A stretch of 21,252 bases of DNA, from the NCBI GenBank assembly GCA_003427395.1, contig BFEA01000182.1, positions 818,468 to 839,719 of the forward strand. The letters run 5' to 3'. A model generated the notes under the pieces. It was not told the DNA's origin, did no database searches, and worked only from the letters and a program-made list of their open reading frames with translations. Below are positions 9,866-18,342 of the stretch, piece after piece. The DNA comes from Chara braunii. Taxonomy: Eukaryota; Streptophyta; Charophyceae; Charales; Characeae. Every line of letters starts with the position of its first letter. Within the stretch, counting starts at the first letter, position 1. Made by a program: the position numbers and the translations under genes.

Positions 9866-9925
9866 CTGTAGCAGCTACGACCTTGACCTTTCAAGGCTGT
9901 AGCAGCTACGACCTTGACCTTTCAG
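9866..9925 (-). repeat. 31-bp tandem repeat in U3 of the 5' LTR
   Basis: Two copies with a period of 31 (starting 9866 and 9897), each containing CTGTAGCAGCTACGACCTT and then GACCTTTCA. The same pair lies in the left LTR at 1912-1971. A third, partial match (AGCTACGACCT) follows. Upstream of the TATA box, direct repeats like these often act as promoter elements in LTRs. That role is inferred here. Confidence 0.7.
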
Positions 9926-10154
9926 TAGATCTATAGCTACGACCTCTACAGAGCTGTGACTCCTACTTGACAGATCTACAGATCGAACCCCTACCACTAC
10001 ACAGACCTAAGATAGACAACAACAACTGTCAAAACACAGGTCACGGGTTCAAACACTCGAGGTTGACACAGATACTGTACACAGGTAAGGTGAGGACTAG
10101 GGATCGAGCCCTGGGATCTGCATTCGCTACTGCTAACAGGTGAAAACCGTTTCA

Positions 10155-10158
10155 GTTC
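10155..10158. repeat. Target site duplication, right copy (GTTC)
   Basis: Partner of 1205-1208. It shows that both LTRs belong to one insertion event and that the element ends have not recombined. Confidence 0.75.
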
Positions 10159-10237
10159 TAAGTACTCACAGTTGGAGCAGACTTCTCTAGAGTGGCACAA
10201 GAGCCCACTCAGGCCAGTCAGTGTTTGGGTTTTGCAG

Positions 10238-10271
10238 AAGATTTTGAATCGAGGAGCGGCCGTTGCCAATG
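10238..10271 (+). CDS. Candidate internal exon B of an unknown host gene
   Basis: Thirty-four bases preceded by a good acceptor (GTTTGGGTTTTGCAG) and followed by a near-consensus donor (CAATG/GTAAGC). Read after the single leftover base of candidate exon A it gives eleven codons (E-D-F-E-S-R-S-G-R-C-Q) and two leftover bases. The exon is short, no downstream exon is visible because the gap begins 44 bases later, and I do not recognise the peptide. If exons A and B are real neighbours, the whole gypsy element lies in their 9.3-kb intron in antisense orientation. Confidence 0.35.
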
Positions 10272-10288
10272 GTAAGCGCGTGTGTAAC

Positions 10289-10315
10289 TGTGTGTGTGTG
10301 TGTGTGTGTGTGTGT
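10289..10315. repeat. (TG)n microsatellite cut by the gap
   Basis: Runs without interruption to the first N, so its true length is unknown. A long dinucleotide tract is a plausible reason for the assembly break. Confidence 0.9.
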
Positions 10316-11069
10316 NNNNNNNNNNNNNNNNNNNNNNNNNNNNNNNNNNNNNNNNNNNNNNNNNNNNNNNNNNNNNNNNNNNNNNNNNNNNNNNNNNNNN
10401 NNNNNNNNNNNNNNNNNNNNNNNNNNNNNNNNNNNNNNNNNNNNNNNNNNNNNNNNNNNNNNNNNNNNNNNNNNNNNNNNNNNNNNNNNNNNNNNNNNNN
10501 NNNNNNNNNNNNNNNNNNNNNNNNNNNNNNNNNNNNNNNNNNNNNNNNNNNNNNNNNNNNNNNNNNNNNNNNNNNNNNNNNNNNNNNNNNNNNNNNNNNN
10601 NNNNNNNNNNNNNNNNNNNNNNNNNNNNNNNNNNNNNNNNNNNNNNNNNNNNNNNNNNNNNNNNNNNNNNNNNNNNNNNNNNNNNNNNNNNNNNNNNNNN
10701 NNNNNNNNNNNNNNNNNNNNNNNNNNNNNNNNNNNNNNNNNNNNNNNNNNNNNNNNNNNNNNNNNNNNNNNNNNNNNNNNNNNNNNNNNNNNNNNNNNNN
10801 NNNNNNNNNNNNNNNNNNNNNNNNNNNNNNNNNNNNNNNNNNNNNNNNNNNNNNNNNNNNNNNNNNNNNNNNNNNNNNNNNNNNNNNNNNNNNNNNNNNN
10901 NNNNNNNNNNNNNNNNNNNNNNNNNNNNNNNNNNNNNNNNNNNNNNNNNNNNNNNNNNNNNNNNNNNNNNNNNNNNNNNNNNNNNNNNNNNNNNNNNNNN
11001 NNNNNNNNNNNNNNNNNNNNNNNNNNNNNNNNNNNNNNNNNNNNNNNNNNNNNNNNNNNNNNNNNNNNN
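10316..11069. other. Assembly gap (754 N)
   Basis: Run of N. By alignment to the 3' LTR, about 220 bases of the 5' LTR of the second element should lie at its right end. Translations that run through it have no meaning. Confidence 0.98.
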
Positions 11070-12195
11070 GGCCTGAATATTCACAAGAGGCCAACATTTG
11101 ACATTTTTCCATATGTGGGTATCAGACAGTTGCAGCATGCCAGTTGGTTACAGAGCAACGTGAGCCTCTCCAGGCTCTTTCCGGAAATTGCAGCCTCGAC
11201 TGGCAGTTGAGCCCAGGACCCCGTACAGTTAATGCCCTGGGCGTGTGCTTTCAGAGGCCGACACATCATACAACAGCCACAGACCAATGAGATCGCAGCA
11301 TTGTCGGCACAAAGTGGCCGTGAGCCAATGAGATCATAGCAAACATGTGGAGGCCCGTGGACTACCTGGACGTGGCCGACTGTAAAGGACCCAGGGCTGT
11401 AACCACAACTGGGTCTGGACGCAGACACTGAGGCCCGACTGGAAGCTACTGGATGCTCGCCCAGCCAGGCCCAGAGGCGGCAGAGGCTGAGCTCACTCTC
11501 CATATAGGAAAGTGAGCATTGCTGGGAAGCCATTCTGGCCTAGGCAGGCAATGGGGCCACGTTGCTGCATTGCAACTTCGTGGTCTGCACGAAGCTGCCG
11601 GCTGGGTCGCGCGCACGGGCGCTGAGGTGTGAGGTGCACTGCTGGGCAGTGGGCGCATGGCAGCCATAGCAGGGTTGCTTGGCGCAGGTCTGGATGGCGA
11701 TGGTGGTCTTTGGGTGTTGAGAATGCACATTGTGGGAAGTCAGGGGTGATGAGGAGAGACGAGATACATACCTGGTGCATGAGGGAGGTCAGCCATGGTG
11801 TTGACGTCATGTGCATTGGTCTTTAAGGTCGAAGTGAGCCTGTTGCGTGAACGCTGGTGAAGTAGGATACGCGAGTAGTGTAGGCTGGGTGCTGGGCGCC
11901 AGACAGAGTAGGAGCGACATTGGATACGGTGTTGGTGTGGCCTGAGGGCTTGGACATTGGCTCGTGAGTCCATTGTATTGCTTTTATCTGGATGGAATCT
12001 CGGTGCATTTGCACTCTCTGCTCGTTCATGACTACTTGGGCATCTGTGTNCATTGGCTCGTGAGTCCATTGTATTGCTTTTATCTGGATGGAATCTCGGT
12101 GCATTTGCACTCTCTGCTCGTTCATGACTACTTGGGCATCTGTGTAATTTCGCAACTTGGTTTTCTGTATATTGCTCTTGCTCTTATTCCTTGCA
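11070..12195 (+). repeat. 5' LTR of the second element, partial
   Basis: Matches 17241-18226. Its first ~220 bases are missing in the gap. It ends CCTTGCA at 12195, one base before ATT and the PBS. Compared with the 3' LTR it has an extra 44 bp (11903-11946) and a duplicated 95-bp block around a single N (11955-12145). Confidence 0.85.
11955..12145. repeat. 95-bp perfect duplication around one N
   Basis: Blocks 11955-12049 and 12051-12145 are identical over 95 bases and are separated by a single N at 12050. The 3' LTR has the block once (from about 18082). Most simply two contig ends that overlap but were joined with an N instead of merged. Confidence 0.9.
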
Positions 12196-12198
12196 ATT

Positions 12199-12216
12199 TG
12201 GTATCCGAGCTGGTTC
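12199..12216 (+). other. Primer binding site, initiator-Met tRNA type
   Basis: TGGTATCCGAGCTGGTTC starts three bases after the LTR end. It matches 11 of 12 bases of the usual plant initiator-Met PBS (TGGTATCAGAGC), differing at position 8, the same position as in the gypsy element. Confidence 0.8.
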
Positions 12217-13802
12217 GGATATCGCCATTCTGGCGCTAGTGTTTTGGTTACTTGGTGCGTGGACGAAGCTTCTGTGCAGTGAGGATACCTTGGCGCTGGC
12301 TTGATTAGCCCCACCCAGGTAGAGGGGTGAGGGGCTGGAAGGCTGTGGCGACAGCGGATGTGTGTGGAATGATGAGAGCATGCTGACATGGCATTTTGGC
12401 TGAAGTGGCACATCATTGTGACTGGTCATCAAAATGCACGTCGGCTCAATTGGTGAGAAATCTGTGGTTGGGGGCAGCTATCTCCAGGTACGTTGTCCCC
12501 TTACCTTATCTTCCCTCTCAATCTCTTCTTACTGTGAGGAAGTGAGCCCAACATTGAGTGTCCTCTCTTTTGTGTAAGGAGTCGTGAGCGCTCTACCTTG
12601 AGAGACAACATTCTTCCCCGTGGCGCATCTGGCAGGAGAGGGCGGTGCCTCTGAAGGGCCCTGGTCGAAGCACGGGTCACGGTCACCATGCCAACCTAAG
12701 GGAGTAGTACACGCAGGCCATGCTGCTTTGTCCTTTGAGGCTCTTTGCTGCGCTGATAGAAGGGGTGTGCGGACTGACCAGTCCTTTGTAGACGCTTACC
12801 AGACCGTCTATAAATATTTCTGGTTGGGGGTCTGAACTGTAGTCAGACGTAAGGCTCGTTGCACGCGAGGATAAAGAACGGGCAGGCTGGTCATAAGCAT
12901 ACACCTTCGGCAAAGGGGTGGGCCGCTAGTGCACACCTTAGACACTGTTGCTTGATGATGCTCATCGGTTCGTTGGATACAGGGGAAGGAAGGTTCCAGT
13001 TGGTGCTCGAAGATTATTATTATTTTTATTTCCATTTCCACATGCATCTGCGCAAATGATTTATTTTATTTTGATTTTAGTTGAGGTGTGACAGACTGCT
13101 AACACCTGACAGACAACTCTAGACCAGAACTGAAGTAGTCTACCATTGCCAGTTCTATTTACTGCTGCTGTTGGAGAACTAGTCAGAGTATAAGTTATAT
13201 CATTTGCATGAGTCTGTATATTTTCCGTTAACACCGCCTGAACTGTGTTTTGACATAAGGACCGAATAATTATTTTATTTCATTTATTTTATAAACCGGT
13301 CAGACACTATGCTGTGGTAGGTTCCTGTGAGGACGCTAGTGCAGACAGAGCTCTGCTATAGCTGATGTGGATGTGTAGCAGTGAGTAGGAGGGAGTTGAC
13401 TAACAAAGACAGGCATGGCGCAGAGCCTTTAGGAAGGCTGTCGTGTAAGTCTGCTGACCTCACTAAAAGCAGTGTGTAGTGTTGGGTCTAAAAGGCAGCA
13501 GCAGCAGCGACATAAGGATCCAGCAGACAAGCCATGCAGGCTGATGCACTATTTGCCCAAGTAGGTGTCAGTCAGACAATTTGTCTCAAGTCAAATGGCC
13601 AGCTCACAGATCAGCAAGCCGCTCCAGCTCACGCTGGCCGACCTGGACATTCAGGAGGCATCAGACATTCCTATTCAGTTAGAAGCCGAGGTCAGAGACG
13701 CAGACGACAAGAAGCAGAGAGTGGGCCATACTAGTTAGTGGAGAAGACAATGGCAAGGTTAGGTTAGAGGGATAGTAAGGAAAGGGACTCAACTAAGCAG
13801 AG
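12217..13802 (+). other. Leader-like internal region, no gene recognised
   Basis: About 1.6 kb after the PBS. Frames are short and interrupted. The AT-rich patches at 13012-13080 and 13265-13300 are TTATT-rich. A CAG run lies at about 13495-13508. A 66-codon open frame at 13534-13734 (Gln/Ala/Arg-rich, with RSRGQRRRRQEAE) could be an eroded part of the coding region that follows, but nothing confirms that. Confidence 0.5.
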
Positions 13803-15225
13803 CAGGAACTGCGGGCATGCGAAGTAGGCATGCAAGAGTCCATGTCCATGCGAAGAAGTATGGACACTTCTCTTCTATCCAGCCTGGTTCAGATACAGAG
13901 CGCGGACAGTGTACTAACTGCGCCGCAGAGTGTCCGGACAGAAAGGCAACCTTTACTGCTCTCACCGTCGCCGACTAGAATGTTGCCCGTGTTAGGTCTT
14001 CCTCTAGCTAGGATTGGTGTTAGTCTGTCAGGCGGACAGTTAGCTGAGGACATACAGGCTCAGTATGCTTCTTCTTCTTCTTTTCAGACGGCCGCTTCTA
14101 CAGAGCAGCCGCATGTACCACAACCTGCACAGCCAGCTGCAGTGCAGATTGTTGGTAGGACACAAGGGGTTCCAAGGACTGCGATAGCACAGACCGGGTC
14201 CTACTCGGTTATGAAGGACCAGGTCCCCGATATTAGGTTGGGAGAGGTGCCGACGCACAGTAGGAACGAGGACCTGTGTTGGGAGGGAGAAGTTTATGTC
14301 ACGGAAGTAGGATGGTTAGATGGGTTAGTGCAGCAGCGCGGTCGTGACCAGGAGTCAGACTTTTGGGCTAAGGTTCTGAGTCCCTACAGCCGGGTACGGC
14401 GGATGCAGTACAGGGCCCATATCTCTTTGACTAATTTGTTAGTCGAAGAGGCCACTGCAGATGTGCACATCCTCTTCTTTTAGCAAGCTAGCCTTGGATG
14501 TACAGGTTTGGCTTGTTAACCCGGGTCATGGTCAAGGTGATAGAAAGAAGAAGTTAACCCAGGATCAGGAGAAGAAAGGGGTTTCCCTGCTCTACATAGT
14601 TCCTGATAGGAATCGGAAAGAGGTAGAGGTAGTCTTTGATCCTGGGGGTAGACAGAGTGGTTGGCGATCAGAAAACTTCTGAGGGAGAAGTGCTGGTCGT
14701 CTTAGGAGAAGGCTAAGGCAACTGACTTGCAGTAAAGCAATCAGGCTAGGAGTCAACAGGAAGACTCTACTAAGACTCTACTTTGTAGTAGAGTCTTGCA
14801 ATGGGTGTGCAGGGAAACTGACCCGTGTGGAACGTTTGCTAAAGGGAATGGCCTGTACGGCCGTACCCAAGGGGCAGGGTTTAAACGAGTTGGTCACCGT
14901 GAGGGTGCGGCCTCATCGAGGGCATGAGGCACTCTCAACCTGGGAAAGCACTGCGAGCAGTTCCCAGGGTAAACACATCTGGCACGAAGAAGTGGTAATC
15001 GCTTTTGCGCAGTGTGAGATGGTTGAAGATCCCTCACCATCTCAGAGGTAGCCATAGGTTACTGACTCCTTAGTCACCCCGCAGGCACATCTAGACCACA
15101 TGATACTCTGTTCATGTGATGTGCCTAAATCCTTAGAGGAGCTCACTGGAAAGTGGACTATGGAAGACCTGTTAGCTGCCTGGGTGACCATAGTTGAGGT
15201 CCTGAGTGTTGGTAGATGTCAGAGT
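13803..15225 (+). pseudogene. Decayed coding region of unknown family, first part
   Basis: Frame 13803-14483 is open for 226 codons: a Ser/Gln/Pro-rich first half (TEQPHVPQPAQPAAVQIVGR) and a better-ordered second half (CWEGEVYVTEVGWLDGL, SDFWAKVLSPYSRVRRMQYR). It ends in TAG after the residues V-H-I-L-F-F, where the +1 frame takes over (SKLALDVQVWLVNPGHGQGD, then LLYIVPDRNRKEVEVVFDPG). That second frame runs to 15225, broken by TGA at 14680 and by two close stops near 15052. Later landmarks are CNGCAGKLTRVERLLKGM and KSLEELTGKWTMEDLLAAW. Long open stretches with isolated stops mark former protein-coding sequence. I recognise no domain; it lacks a CCHC knuckle and any polymerase motif. It could be a divergent gag, an element-specific accessory protein or a captured host gene. 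Confidence 0.5.
14772..14797. repeat. Perfect 11-bp hairpin with adjacent direct copy
   Basis: AAGACTCTACT (14772-14782), loop TTGT, AGTAGAGTCTT (14787-14797). The left arm is also directly repeated just before (14761-14771). It lies within the decayed coding frame. Confidence 0.85.
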
Positions 15226-15235
15226 TAAATGGCCT

Positions 15236-15757
15236 TAACCTGAAAGGGCTCTTGCAGACGATGACTCTACCTGGGACTACACTAATCGTTTTTGGCGGGA
15301 ATGTTGTGCTCTAGGATCTAGTGCAGCGGCCCAGGAGAACTGTAAGGTCTGCCGTAGTGTGTAATGGGTACAGGAAAATTGTAGCGAGTTCCTCCAGCTA
15401 AGGGGGAAGGCAACTGTGGACAATAGTCTCGTTTGTCGGATAGCGACAAGCTTTATGTGACATTCCGCTAGGAGGTACCACTTCAAGGTTGAGTTGTTCC
15501 TATGGGGACAGACAGAACCACAGGTGGGATATTTGCCTAATCTCTGAATATCGGAAGGGCAGGCCTATCAATCTTCTTCTGAGAAAGAAAATGTTGTCAC
15601 TAAGTGTCCGTATTCTCCTTGGAACCGGCCAGGAATCATAGACAGGGTGTTTGTCCAACAGAGAGTTAACACTCCTTCCCTTGAGGGAAAAAACTATAGG
15701 ATGACACTTATGATGAGAGATGACGGGTGGCGAATCAAACGAAGGAGAGATGGATAG
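15236..15757 (+). pseudogene. Decayed coding region of unknown family, second part
   Basis: In the frame starting after the TAA at 15236-15238, about 170 codons read through to a TAG near 15757 with only three stops between (TAA, TGA, TGA). Landmarks are STWDYTNRFWRECCALG, a Cys pair (ENCKVC), YHFKVELFLWGQTEPQVGYL, CPYSPWNRPGIIDRVF and a basic end (WRIKRRRDG). It probably continues the protein of the preceding region after a frameshift near 15230. No family recognised. The terminal Arg/Lys cluster would suit nucleic-acid binding or nuclear import, but that is only a guess. Confidence 0.45.
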
Positions 15758-16731
15758 GGCCATACACGTGCCCCTAGAGATCATTATATGTATGAAAATC
15801 TAACTAAAAGACATGGGGACGCGGAGACTGAGGTTCTCCAAATAAATAATATAAAACTTAATTTATAAACTAAAGTAATTGGAAAATTACAATAAACACC
15901 TTTGAGTAGTTTATTTTTAGGATAAAAACAAACATGTGACTGGGCACTTCGAACTCGGATAGAAAACAGAGAACCTACGCTAATGCCTATGGTTGTCCTC
16001 AATTATATACAAAACCTTCTTTCTCCGTCTGGATCTGTTCTCAAATGTATGAGAAACCAGCAGAACAGAGAAGTATAAGGTATTTTACGGAAAGGACTGA
16101 TCTTTGTAGTAAGCTAGGTAATCGATATTCCTGAGATCTCAAGGGCTAACTACGGTATGGACAGACCTACATGAGTTATCAGACTGCCTAACTGCTCAAA
16201 CAATCTAGAGATGTCAACCTTATAACCGCACTGCAAAAAGCAAGTGGCTGAGATAGAAGGACAGCTAACTGCGAAATACCTTCAGGAAGACATCCTGAAG
16301 CCCCGTAAAAGGACTTTTTACGTTGTGGCAGTTATGCTGCAAGCTTACACCTTTAGTAGGCTCCTTCCTATCTGAAACCTGACTACCAACACCACTATAT
16401 GCCAGCTCATAATTTATTCATAAGCAGCTGCTGTGGGTTGTTGATTTGCTCAAGATCACTGTACAGTAGACAGACTTTATGTCAAGTACGGAGAATGAGT
16501 CGGGTAGGCCACGAGCAGTTACATAAAGACTTGACATCTAGAATACTACTATAGCTAATTAAAGGGGTAGTCAGCAGTCTGATCTGATTTCTGGTCTGGT
16601 TTCTAATCTGGTTGGTTTTGGGTTTGATTGGGATGGTCACCCCTATAATACCCACCTAAGAGTAAAGCCTCCTCAATCTGTAGGATACTTGCCTGCACGC
16701 ATAGATGATGAAAACTGATTCTATCATTCAT
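15758..16731. other. Non-coding internal stretch
   Basis: About 1 kb, AT-rich at 15784-15940, with no open frame of note and no recognised motif. It ends in CATTCAT just before the MITE. Confidence 0.6.
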
Positions 16732-16734
16732 TAA

Positions 16735-16852
16735 GGGCATACTCACACTAGGCCCTCAAAATCGCAAAATCCCAAAATGAGCGGCCAGATCTAGTCCTGC
16801 CTTTACAAGGACTCGATCTGGCCGCTTTTGAGGGCCTAGTGTGAATATGCCC
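16735..16852. mobile_element. Harbinger/Tourist-like MITE, 118 bp
   Basis: Foldback element: outer arms of 27 bp with one mismatch (GGGCATACTCACACTAGGCC and on to CTCAAAA; right arm reads GGGCATATTCACACTAGGCC on the other strand). A 19-base unpaired insert follows on the left, then inner arms of 18 bp with one mismatch (GCGGCCAGATCTAGTCCT) and a loop of about 9. TAA flanks both ends (16732-16734 and 16853-16855). A 3-bp TAA duplication and ends starting GG(G/C) are typical of PIF/Harbinger MITEs. It has no coding capacity and would be moved in trans. It is nested in the second LTR element. Confidence 0.85.
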
Positions 16853-16855
16853 TAA

Positions 16856-17005
16856 GAATGCGTGCTGCCCCCAACCATGGATAGAGACATCCCAAAGGTC
16901 TCCTGGACGTTCTTCTGCATCTTCCAATAAGTTCTACTGCGCCAAGTCACTGCAGACATCAGGTGGATGAAGAATTTAAAGGCTTCTCACGGGACTTTCA
17001 AAGCT
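16856..17005. other. Internal end of the second element
   Basis: 150 bases between the MITE and the purine tract; nothing recognised. Confidence 0.5.
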
Positions 17006-17016
17006 AAGGGGGAAGG
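17006..17016 (+). other. Polypurine tract of the second element
   Basis: AAGGGGGAAGG, eleven purines, two bases before the TG of the 3' LTR. It is the expected plus-strand primer site and supports plus orientation. Confidence 0.7.
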
Positions 17017-17058
17017 TATGCGAGGATATGACCCCTCGGCAGTGTTGGGAAAGGCCTT

Positions 17059-17239
17059 GCCCGCCCTAAGTGAAGGCGGGCCTACCAATATGTGCCAAGG
17101 CCTGGGTACAGGCCAGTGTAATCACCCTAAAGGGGTTGTATATGTGCGGGGAATGAGCCCTTGCGGGGCCCTTAATAGACATGCACATGTTCTGGGCAGA
17201 AGGCCCTCAGCAAGCCCTGTGCCCGCCCTAAGTGAAGGC
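17059..17239 (+). repeat. GC-rich hairpin and its direct copy in the LTR
   Basis: GCCCGCC (17059-17065), nine-base loop CTAAGTGAA and GGCGGGC (17075-17081) form a perfect stem. The 19-base string GCCCGCCCTAAGTGAAGGC recurs at 17221-17239 with one stem mismatch. The equivalents in the 5' LTR are inside the gap. Confidence 0.75.
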
Positions 17240-17454
17240 CGGCCTGAATATTCACAAGAGGCCAACATTTGACATTTTTCCATATGTGGGTATCAGACAG
17301 TTGCAGCATGCCAGTTGGTTACAGAGCAACGTGAGCCTCTCCAGGCTCTTTCCGGAAATTGCAGCCTCGACTGGCAGTTGAGCCCAGGACCCCGTACAGT
17401 TAATGCCCTGGGCGTGTGCTTTCAGAGGCCGACACATCATACAACAGCCACAGA

Positions 17455-17506
17455 CCAATGAGATCGCAGCATTGTCGGCACAAAGTGGCCGTGAGCCAAT
17501 GAGATC
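17455..17506 (+). promoter_or_regulatory. Paired CCAAT-type boxes in the LTR
   Basis: CCAATGAGATC occurs at 17455-17465 and 17496-17506, 41 bases apart, and at the matching positions in the 5' LTR (11284 and 11325). CCAAT motifs often serve promoters; function here is inferred only from the repetition. Confidence 0.35.
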
Positions 17507-18297
17507 ATAGCAAACATGTGGAGGCCCGTGGACTACCTGGACGTGGCCGACTGTAAAGGACCCAGGGCTGTAACCACAACTGGGTCTGGACGCAGACACT
17601 GAGGCCCGACTGGAAGCTACTGGATGCTCGCCCAGCCAGGCCCAGAGGCGGCAGAGGCTGAGCTCACTCTCCATATAGGAAAGTGAGCATTGCTGGGAAG
17701 CCATTCTGGCCTAGGCAGGCAATGGGGCCACGTTGCTGCATTGCAACTTCGTGGTCTGCACGAAGCTGCCGGCTGGGTCGCGCGCACGGGCGCTGAGGTG
17801 TGAGGTGCACTGCTGGGCAGTGGGCGCATGGCAGCCATAGCAGGGTTGCTTGGCGCAGGTCTGGATGGCGATGGTGGTCTTTGGGTGTTGAGAATGCACA
17901 TTGTGGGAAGTCAGGGGTGATGAGGAGAGACGAGATACATACCTGGTGCATGAGGGAGGTCAGCCATGGTGTTGACGTCATGTGCATTGGTCTTTAAGGT
18001 CGAAGTGAGCCTGTTGCGTGAACGCTGGTGAAGTAGGATAGGCGAGTAGTGTAGGCTGGGCGCTGGGCGCCAGGGCTTGGACATTGGCTCGTGAGTCCAT
18101 TGTATTGCTTTTATCTGGATGGAATCTCGGTGCATTTGCACTCTCTGCTCGTTCATGACTACTTGGGCATCTGTGTGATTTCGCAACTTGGTTTTCTGTA
18201 TATTGCTCTTGCTCTTATTCCTTGCAACGCTGTGAGAAAGAGGTAGAGTAGAGGGGAAGGTGATAAGCACAGGGACGAGAGATCAAGAGAAGACATG

Positions 18298-18342
18298 TGC
18301 CTGCTACCATGGGGTAGCCACCCGACACACATGTGCCTGCCA
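18298..18342 (+). repeat. 45-bp inverted copy of hydrolase gene codons
   Basis: Matches the reverse complement of 19254-19298 at 44 of 45 positions. The match covers exactly 15 codons of the hydrolase (CLLPWGSHPTHMCLP) and the one difference (GGT for GGC) is synonymous. An ATG sits directly before it. Similarity stops sharply on both sides. Confidence 0.9.

Larger units (their letters stand above)
1209..10154 (-). mobile_element. Ty3/gypsy LTR retrotransposon (chromovirus-like), full-length but inactive
   Basis: An 8,946-bp element transcribed from the minus strand. LTRs of 992 and 996 bp start TG and end CA, and are flanked by the 4-bp duplication GTTC (1205-1208 and 10155-10158). In element order the parts are: 5' LTR (9159-10154), PBS, 1.3-kb leader, gag with zinc knuckle, aspartic protease, RT, RNase H, integrase, GPY-type module and a chromodomain-like C-terminus, purine-rich tract, and 3' LTR (1209-2200). 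The order protease-RT-RNase H-integrase defines Ty3/gypsy (Metaviridae-type), and the terminal module points to the chromovirus branch. LTRs differ at roughly 4-5 % of positions by hand count, so the insertion is not recent. Many stops, frameshifts and active-site changes make it non-autonomous now. Confidence 0.95.
9159..10154 (-). repeat. 5' LTR of the gypsy element (right copy)
   Basis: A 996-bp direct repeat of 1209-2200, bounded by TG (9159) and CA (10154) on the plus strand. It is the 5' LTR because the element reads leftwards and the PBS lies just inside it. A TATA-like box on the minus strand (9597-9603) would put U3 at about 9600-10154 and R-U5 at about 9159-9570. U3 holds a 31-bp tandem repeat. 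A short (CA)n lies in the R-U5 part. Confidence 0.95.
11070..18226 (+). mobile_element. LTR retrotransposon without recognisable pol (LARD-like), 5' end in gap
   Basis: Two nearly identical direct repeats 6,171 bases apart (11070-12195 and 17019-18226) enclose about 4.8 kb. The first is followed, after ATT, by an initiator-Met-type PBS; the second is preceded by a purine tract AAGGGGGAAGG. These are the hallmarks of an LTR element on the plus strand. I find no zinc knuckle, protease, RT, RNase H or integrase in any frame. In place of pol is a decayed coding region of unknown family (13803-15757). This fits a large non-autonomous derivative moved by the enzymes of another element. LTR identity (two substitutions in ~830 bases before the 44-bp indel) says it inserted recently, later than the gypsy element next door. 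The 5' target duplication is hidden by the gap. Confidence 0.8.
17019..18226 (+). repeat. 3' LTR of the second element
   Basis: The start is taken at TGCGAGGATATG (17019), two bases after the purine tract, and the end at CCTTGCA (18226), giving TGC...GCA ends and 1,208 bp. A start at 17017 (TATG) is also possible. U3-like features: a repeated GCCCGCC hairpin and two CCAATGAGATC boxes. No clear TATA box was found. Confidence 0.8.

Noticed and set aside
9997-11210. Several long open frames across the gap
   Set aside because: They consist mostly of undetermined bases; the ends are (TG)n and LTR sequence.
11081-11533. A 150-codon minus-strand frame, identical at 17252-17704
   Set aside because: It is present twice only because it lies in the LTR repeat. 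Cys/Ser/Ala-rich with no domain, and antisense to the element.
17617-17987. Overlapping 94- and 107-codon minus-strand frames in the LTR
   Set aside because: Same reason: LTR sequence, overlapping frames, no recognisable product.
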